A stretch of DNA of 64,000 nt. It comes from Phyllostachys edulis (taxonomy: Eukaryota > Streptophyta > Magnoliopsida > Poales > Poaceae). Shown one piece after another: positions 57,440-64,000 of this stretch. The first letter of the stretch is position 1. Every line of letters starts with the position of its first letter. The DNA lies in the NCBI GenBank assembly GCA_036346405.1, contig CM070554.1, forward strand, positions 42,969,558 to 43,033,557. Reading direction: 5' to 3'. The notes beneath the pieces are model-generated. The model saw nothing but the letters and a program-made list of their open reading frames with translations, did no database searches and had not been told where the DNA came from. The position numbers and the translations under genes were made by a program.

Positions 57440-57534
57440 ATCGACCGATTAATCGGTGGCAATTGGTAAACCATCACGTGTAGTGCATGCAATCATGATT
57501 TAGTGGCCTCGAACAATTAATTGGCCATTTTTAC
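57440..57534. other. Short unassigned spacer
   Basis: AT-rich spacer between the duplicated segment and the second CACTA element. It contains GATTAATCGG, and related GATTAATCG motifs recur after the CACTA at about 61513, as expected if both flanks were once continuous. Confidence 0.4.
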
Positions 57535-57866
57535 CTACACTACAACAAAACCATCACGTAAAGTCGCTTTTGTTTTGACGCTTTTATATCCGTCTCTACA
57601 TCAAAAAATATCTCATATGTAAAGACACTTTTTAAGACGTTTTATATGACGTCACAAAAACTCTTACCGTAAGTATCTCTCCACCTCCCCCGTGCCTCTG
57701 TCTCTCTAGGACTCGATGAGCAGCCCACAGCCGGCCCGTGACACTCTGAAGTCCTAACCTACCCCCTACGATCCAGACTCCAGTGCCCAACTTCCCATTA
57801 TCCCCATCTCCCAATCTCCCGATCCCCTTTCCTCGGGCCGACCTCTGCGCCGCCGCTCATTCACCA

Positions 57867-58172
57867 TGGCGCCCTCCACCTCGCTTCTACTACACACAAG
57901 GCCCGCCTCTAACTACCCACCTCCGGATCCTCTTCTTCATCATGACACTCTCGCTCCTCCTCGCCCAAATCCTAGCCTCGTCCTCCGCCTTCCGCCTCCG
58001 CAGCCGAGCCTCGCCGACCTCAGACGTCTGGTCGGTCTCGACGGGGCAGCGAGGCCACGCTGCGTCTCGGTGCGGTGCTTCGCCTAACTCGGCCGGTGCG
58101 GCCGCCTTCGAGGCAGCGGCTTGGCGGCGTGTGGCGCAGCGCGGGTATCATGAGGTCGGCGCATGCTACCGG
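57867..58172 (+). pseudogene. GC-rich exon-like segment upstream of SEC10 exons
   Basis: Two overlapping frames exist: MAPSTSLLLHTRPASNYPPP from 57866 to 58087, and a longer one (57783-58175) containing TLSLLLAQILASSSAFRLRS. The segment ends in ACCG followed by GTAAAACC, a plausible splice donor near 58172. I do not recognise the protein. It is not the SEC10 N-terminus as I know it. It could be a piece of a second captured gene that would be spliced to SEC10 exons, giving a chimeric transcript. Confidence 0.4.
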
Positions 58173-58856
58173 TAAAACCATCCATTTCACAATTCTTTGT
58201 TGGATTTTGGTGCGCTGTTGAGAGATGATGGATTTAACGATTTTCGCTTTCATTTTGGAGGATTTGGTCGAGAGATGCTACACAATTCTTTCTTAGATGT
58301 GTAATGTGTTTGATTCCGGAACTTAGCTGTCCGGATTGGTCGTGATTCTCGTGAAATGTAGGTTGAGAACTTGAGATGGTGTAAACAGTTTGTAAATTTT
58401 GTGCTAACATTTGCAGTCATCAGTTTGTGGTTGTCTATAAATTTGATCTTCATGGTTTAACATTTTTTTTGTTTGTGTGGTTCTACACATTTGATTGATA
58501 TATGAGATTGATATATGTATGAGATTGATATACACTATCTTGCATTCTTACTGATGGTTTATCATGTCCTACAATATGTGGATGTCTGTTGTTTACTTCT
58601 ATATGCATCTTTATATTGTCTTACTGTCTTGCAGACCGTAGTTGAGAATATACATTCTTGAAAGTATATATTTTTAGCAGTATAGCTGGTCTTTACAACT
58701 ATGTGTTATTCAAAAAGGGTGTGGCATTTAGCAATCTAAGCAAAACTCTTTCAAGCTTCAAATAGTCGTGCTACCTTTTGTTTTTGCACCCAGCATGTTT
58801 ATGCCTTGTTTATACCTAACATGATGTTAAAAGATTTGCATGTTTTGATAATGTAG

Positions 58857-60820
58857 GATTATTTACCGAGGAGGATGTTGGTAGACATGGTGTAACATCA
58901 CCGTAGGTTCTCGCTAATGCAAGCCGTGGATTGGAAGTTGTCATTGCAAATCTTCAAGAATATTGTAATGGTCAGTTTTCTACCTTTTAGCTTTCCTATA
59001 GCTATTCGGTTGGAATCTGGTTATAACTTCTCATCATATGTTCAGAATTGGAGAATAGATTGTTAGCTCGGTTTGATGTCGCATCACAAAGGTGAGAGTT
59101 GTCTGCTATGGCGAATGTGCTAAAATCTTGTCACAGTGTGTATTCTCGTGCAATGGACATGGTACTGTTTTTCATGCTCAGATTACGATTAAAGGTGACA
59201 AACCTTTTTCGCACCATTGCAATGGACTAATGGAGGCCTACTTGGTTTAGGACTATTAGAACAATCACCGGTTTTGAAATCCTTGAGTTTACATATCTTA
59301 AAGTGCTAAGTTACAACTTGCAAGATTTAAATACAAAAATGGGTCCAAGATCTTGACTTGTTATGGCCTGGCACATTTGTACAATGATGGCCTACTCTTG
59401 TTAGTTATAAAATCCAGAGTACTTATAGGAATGATTGTGTTTGGTCCTGTTTAGTGTAGCCTAGGCTCACTTTCCTTATCTTATAAACCACTTACTGTGC
59501 TTATGGCTTACAAGCTCAAGCGCTTTGCTTATTATATTAGATATGAATATGACCTAAAGTCGTTTCTGGCTAAAACTTATAAGCCTCTACAAGCTTATCA
59601 CCTCATAAGTAAACCTCCCACCGACTTCCAAACTTAAACTTTTTTGTGGAAAGGAGCTTAGGCTTATGAGTTCAAATAAAAAATAAGTCGGTTGTTTGGT
59701 CCTGGTTATGCTTGTTTTCCCGATAATTCTAAGAGTAGGCACAAGGCCAAACAGCATGTAGTATTATTCAAGGGTTGACTTGATTTGACATACTTTTTCT
59801 TGGTACATTAATTGCAGTTCAATCGGGAACGGTGCTATGCAACACTATGTTGCAACACCCACCAATGTTTATTGATGCGAAGTTATGAACACCGATATTC
59901 AAGTTGTTCTTGGTGATGAGGGCCGCAAGTCGACTCCAAAGAGTATTGTGGATGGTCTCTACATTGTACAAGGAAATTGCAGTATTTATAAGTATACTTT
60001 TGACAATTAGTGTTTATAAGTTACACTTTGATGTTTTTTGTTTATAGTAATCTGATTATCCTTCTGCTGTTTCAGATACTATGAAGAAAGAGGCAACTAC
60101 AATAATGTCTGTCTTTCCTTCTCCAAATGAGTTCATGTCAATTCTTGTGCAGGTATGCTTTATTAAGTAGTGTTCTTTGTGTGATCATTATCAATTTTAA
60201 AAAGTAAGACTATTGTACTTTGCTTTTCAGCGAGTGCTAGAACAAAGGGTAACAACAATTCTTGATAGACTTCTAATAAAGCCCTCTCTTGCTAGCTTGC
60301 CTCCTGTAGAAGAAGGTGGCCTTCTACAAGTAAGCATTGTGTATATATCCTACTTTCAAATTGTAGCCTTTTGCTAATCCTTCACTGAAGCATGAGATCT
60401 GGTTCTTGTCAAACTAAAATGGTAGTATCTAGGAGTTCTGGCAGTAGCATATGACAAGACACAAGAACTTGCTAAAGAGTTGCAGTTTGTCGGTTGTGGG
60501 GATTTGGACATTGAAGGTACCTTGTATTGCATAATCTTTTTTTTTTGCTTCCTATTATAGTATTTTGGACATAGTAGTGTTTTGGTTTGGTCTGCTTGGA
60601 TGTCCTATAAATGTATCAACTTAGAGTAGTTCAATTCAAGGTTCTCAGTGTGATTCCTTTACATTTGTAGTGCAGTCGCAGATCTGTTGATTAGCATCAT
60701 GATTCTCTCTTTTTTTTTCTCTCTTTCTTCTAGGTCTAACTGAATCCATATATGTTGCCCAGAAAAATGAGTACACAGAATTTGAGTAGGCATCACTCAG
60801 ACAGCTATATCAATCAAGGG
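58857..60820 (+). pseudogene. SEC10: Captured exons of exocyst subunit SEC10, introns retained
   Basis: Exons can be read by splice sites and similarity to plant Sec10: 58857-58970 (LFTEEDVGRHGVTSP; VLANASRGLEVVIANLQEYC), 59046-about 59133 (ELENRLLARFDVASQR, TGA at 59092, then ELSAMA), 59818-about 59992 (MQHYVAT; EVMNTDIQVVLGDEG), 60076-60152 (MKKEATTIMSVFPSPNEF), 60231-60330 (RVLEQRVTTILDRLLIKPSL), 60426-60516 (YLGVLAVAYDKTQELAKELQ; GCGDLDIEG) and 60734-60820 (LTESIYVAQKNEYTEFE, TAG at 60787, then ASLRQLYQS). Sec10 is a core part of the exocyst, which tethers secretory vesicles to the plasma membrane. This fragment covers only the middle of the protein. The two stops look like CGA to TGA and CAG to TAG. 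A lost base near 59110, small indels near 59830 and an extra stop near 59875 also break it. Confidence 0.88.
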
Positions 60821-61040
60821 TTATATGGCATCACTCAGAGGTGGATTAGGCTGTTTGTTCCTGAAGACGCCGACGCTGCCGCTGCCCTCTAACCACTCAT
60901 CGCCTGATTCAGTTGTAGGATTTGTAGGAATTTTTTTCGGTGTATTTGCACCTTTGTATGTGGATGCTAGATTCAGTTGTTAACTCGATTCACTTCGTAA
61001 CGGAGTGTCTATGTTTTTTTCTTCTAGTTTTTTAATATAT
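60821..61040 (+). other. 3' UTR-like tail of the captured gene
   Basis: After the last SEC10-like exon a short frame ends (RWIRLFVPEDADAAAAL, stop near 60890), followed by sequence with the feel of a plant 3' UTR. It may come from a third source or from CACTA sequence proper. No firm poly(A) signal was found. Confidence 0.3.
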
Positions 61041-61491
61041 CGACAATGTAATTCTACATTTGAAATGGTTTTACCTAAGATCTGAAATTTCTTATGAAAA
61101 TATGTGATACTATACCCTCTGAATCATTGTTGTTTAGCGATAAAATATTTCTACTGAACAAAATAAAAATGGATGTCTCTAGCTCAATCTAAATATGTCT
61201 ATGAATGCGTATCTATATTTCTTGGCACGCAATAAAGCGTCACTAGGGAGAGTAGAGACGATATGAAAATGTATATATGAAAGCGTCTCCAAGCTTGTAG
61301 AGACGCAATCTAAACGACTCATATCATTGTAGACACGTTTAACAATATGTCTCTACGATCTTTAACATGGTACGTGGGGAGGCGCTCCAGAGATGCTTTA
61401 CAAAAACGACTCTATGATGCTATAGAGATGATTGAAAATGTTTTAACCCATAAAATAGGCGTCTCTACAGGGCTTTTGTGTTGTAGTGCTA

Positions 61492-61870
61492 GTAGTCGTT
61501 TGTTTTGCTGATTAATCGTCTGTTTCTCCCATTTAATCGTCAAAGTAATTTATTTTTTACTCATTATTTCCAATATATGAGTTTATAATTTTATGCAATG
61601 ACATAGATAATATGTATTATATAGATGAGGTGTAAACTATATAATTTATGTTATGAATAATGATACTTATATAGTGGCAATTTATTATAGTATTGATAAA
61701 TAAATTATTTAAAAAGAAATTTAAATATAAATGAATATATTTTTGTGAATGTATAATAATATGTTAAATTTTTATTAATCGGCATATAATGATTAATGTT
61801 TGGCAATGGCCTTCCATCGATGAGTGCACGCCATTTTCACAACACCGGTTCCGACCATCCCACGATTCCC
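61492..61870. other. Very AT-rich unassigned stretch
   Basis: AT-rich DNA with GATTAATCG and ATTAATCGG motifs like those left of the second CACTA. No coding signal. Confidence 0.4.
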
Positions 61871-61879
61871 TTGTCAATC

Positions 61880-63560
61880 AGAAAATTCTAATTTTCGGTC
61901 TTTTTGAAAATTTTAAATTAAAAGGACTAGTTGAATTTTATTAATTTGTTAAAGCTTAATTTGAAATTTCATAAATTAAAAATAATTTAATGTGAGTAGA
62001 TCAAACTTCAATAAAATAAAAGTTGTTTTATTTGATATTCGTTTTATTTAGGATTTCCTTTTTCCAAGATCTTGTTGTTATTTCCTTTGAGTTCTCTTTA
62101 TTTCTTTACTGTTTTCCCAAAATTTCTTTTCTTTCTTGTAAAATTTAATTTATTTAATTATTTCAAAGTGTTGGCTCTTAAATTTGGAGTTCTTTCTTAA
62201 ATAAAGATTATTCAAATCAAATCCTAATTCCAAGTCTCAATTCAAATCTTTTTCCTGAAATCCAATTCATTTCATGGCCATTTTGAATTCATCTCTCCTT
62301 AAATTCAAATCTTAGCCGAATTTCAAATTTTAAATTCTATTTGAATTTTCTCCGAAATGTAATCTCAGAATTTCATTTCATTTTCATTTCTCTTGGGCCG
62401 AAATCCTTTTCCTTTTCCTTTTCCCTTTTTCCCTTTCCCCCCATTTCCTCTTTCTTTCTTTCTCTTTCTTTCTTTTTTCCTTTGCTCTACTCTGTCTTGC
62501 CGCTACTTGCTCTCTAGCACCAACGCCAGCGCCTGCTGGCACCCAAATTACAGTTTTCGCCAAGACTTGGTCGCTCCTTGCTACCTAAGTCGCCTTTGTA
62601 TGCGCGCCGTCGCTGCGTTCGCCAAGACGCTTGCCAACGCCATCAATGCCGTGCCATGCGTGCGTGCCCTGCCTCGACTGCGTCGCTGAGCCGTGTCGCG
62701 TCGCCCACGCGTGTCCCACCTACGTGTCGTGCCGCGCCATTCGCACCATCAATGCCCGTCAATACTAGCTGAAACGTCGTCGGGAATCCCGTTCTCTCCC
62801 GCGCTCGCTCCACTCCTTGCCTTTGTCTTTAAATTGAACCCTATTGACCCCCTTCACACCCCCTCCAACTTCTTCATCTCTGGAGCACCATCACCGCTGG
62901 AATCGCTGTCTTCCCATGTGCCGGCCGCCAACCCCGTTTTGTGTCCCGTCGCTCTGGTGAGATTTTCAAACCCTGAACCATGTCACGTCATGTTCCCAAG
63001 CCTCGAGATTATTTCTCCTTGATCAATTTCGTTTTTCGTGCAGCGTGTCGCCGGAATTTCGCCACCGACTCTCTAGGCCAAAATCGACTCCGTCAACCGA
63101 TCTTCTTCTCCAGTGAGTATTTCGTCGAATCGACCGCGTCATCACGTGTTCCTGGTCTTCCTCTTGCTATCCCACCCCTCATTTTGTCTGATTCATCGCC
63201 GTGGAAAGCTCCCATCGCCGCCACCTTCTTCCCCGTCGCCGGCACTGTTGCGCCGCCTCCTCGGAGCACCTCCGGTCTCTCAGTTTGTTGCTGCACTATG
63301 CCCATGCCCTAGCGCAGCCCGTGCTCACGCTACTTTTCCCAGGGCATCGTCGATTTGGCCAGCCCATGCACCACCGCCGCCTCCTCCTTGGAGCACCTCC
63401 GGTCTCTCCGTTTGTTGCTGCACCATGCCCATGCCCTAGCGCAGCCCGTGCTCACGCTACTATTCCGAGGGCACCGTCGGTTTGGCCAGCCCATGCGCCG
63501 CCACCGCCCCTCGAGTCGTCTTCGGCGCCACCGCTGTCACCCGTGGGATCACCATAGAAG
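61880..63560 (+). repeat. Diverged gypsy-type LTR fragment
   Basis: The AT-rich start contains AAAAGTTGTTTTATTTG near 62021, the same motif as in the LTR at 16331-16347, and is followed by a long pyrimidine-rich and GC-rich part with the same layout as 16440-17520. I could not place either end or a TSD. Frames within it (up to about 118 codons) show no known domain. It might be the left part of an LTR element that continues beyond the window. Confidence 0.5.
63263..63516. repeat. 127-bp tandem duplication in the LTR-like region
   Basis: GGAGCACCTCCGGTCTCT starts a block at 63263 that is repeated from 63390 with few differences, including GCCCATGCCCTAGCGCAGCC in both copies. The period is 127, not a multiple of three, so it did not expand as a coding repeat. 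Confidence 0.9.
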
Positions 63561-64000
63561 ATTGTGTAAATGTTATGGTGATAACTAAAAAGATTGATAT
63601 GGATTTTGTTTTATTTCATCGCTTATAAAGGTTAAAGAGCTTGAAATGAACTTTTATTTTAAAGAAGAGTTTTGAAATGAAGCCATGGTTGGTGCTTGGT
63701 ATTGTAGCTACAAACATATATTGCCTTGCCTCGATAGGAGCTGCTCCACGAATATATGTGACAAAGTTTGGGAAATCGTTTTAGGGCCTTAATGTAAAGT
63801 GAATCGTTTGATATCTCACAGTGCTTTTACCCAAACAGACCATATCTATATAAATGTGCCGGTTAGACATGGTGTTCGAACTTTCATTGAATAATTGAGA
63901 AGTCTAGACAACTTGAAAATGATCTTGCATAGGTACGGAGTGTACTGTACTAGGCCCCATGTTTTGGAAAGTTTAATTTGAACACGGAATGGAAAGGCCA
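63561..64000. other. Unassigned right edge
   Basis: AT-rich DNA with no gene or clear repeat that I can name. It may be the inner part of the LTR-like sequence to its left. Confidence 0.35.

Larger units (their letters stand above)
57538..61488 (+). mobile_element. Non-autonomous CACTA element with captured SEC10 exons
   Basis: The left end is CACTACAACAAAACC and the right end in reverse complement CACTACAACACAAAAG. The trinucleotide CTA flanks both (57535-57537 and 61489-61491). Subterminal zones repeat a GTCTCTAC/GTAGAGACG motif (57590-57690 and 61190-61470), different from the ACAGACGG motif of the first CACTA, so this is another family. Length is 3,951 bp. No transposase is present. The interior looks like a host gene with introns, mostly SEC10, preceded by a GC-rich exon-like section and followed by a 3' UTR-like section. 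Confidence 0.93.

Overview
This is a plant nuclear window, almost certainly from a grass and probably rice or a close Oryza relative. It holds no ribosomal or transfer RNA gene and no intact host gene that I can recognise. It is a nested pile of transposable elements from nearly every plant superfamily: CACTA, hAT, Mutator, PIF/Harbinger, gypsy, copia and LINE. Most boundaries could be fixed to the base because target-site duplications (TSDs) are still readable.

Layout. 1-3376: unassigned sequence with two small inverted-repeat elements, a foldback Mutator-like MITE at 1351-1681 and a Tourist-like MITE at 1771-2054. 3380-15191: an 11.8-kb CACTA (En/Spm) element with TSD GAA. It carries a TNPD-type transposase and a Transposase_24/Ulp1-type gene on the minus strand, plus an unrecognised plus-strand ORF next to an internal repeat block. 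Its transposase is split by a 1.5-kb hAT element (12541-14041, TSD CCTTCGAA) that carries a histone H3 first exon. 16189-about 22900: the 5' part of a gypsy element (3.45-kb LTR, tRNA-Met primer site, extra ORF before gag, broken gag) with a copia-type solo LTR inside it (TSD GTTCT).

23083-35618: a 12.5-kb Mutator-like element (MULE; TSD CATTTTGTC, about 100-bp TIRs). It has a mudrA-like transposase, two GRF zinc-finger genes (one apparently intact) and a plant-mobile-domain (PMD) gene that is split by a 3.0-kb gypsy solo LTR. 36125-41579: a foldback MITE split by a complete copia element (36146-41325, TSD AAAAC, 130-bp LTRs).

44022-57439: a directly repeated 0.74-kb segment. A LINE (about 44758-51488) abuts copy 1. 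Copy 2 is interrupted by a 3.26-kb Mutator-like element (53698-56961, TSD GTTATTTTA) that holds an SRPK kinase exon and a large GAAACT-type repeat array. A second copia-type solo LTR lies between the copies (TSD GAAAC). 57538-61488: a 3.95-kb non-autonomous CACTA (TSD CTA) carrying at least six exons of exocyst subunit SEC10 with their introns. 61880-63560: a diverged LTR-like stretch.

Main themes. Three superfamilies (hAT, Mutator, CACTA) have each captured a different host gene piece, with splice sites kept. Much of the damage is C-to-T or G-to-A at CG or CAG sites, as expected for long-silenced methylated DNA. The most unusual structure is the large MULE: two divergent TATA boxes flank a roughly 31-bp minisatellite, and a second short array precedes another of its genes.
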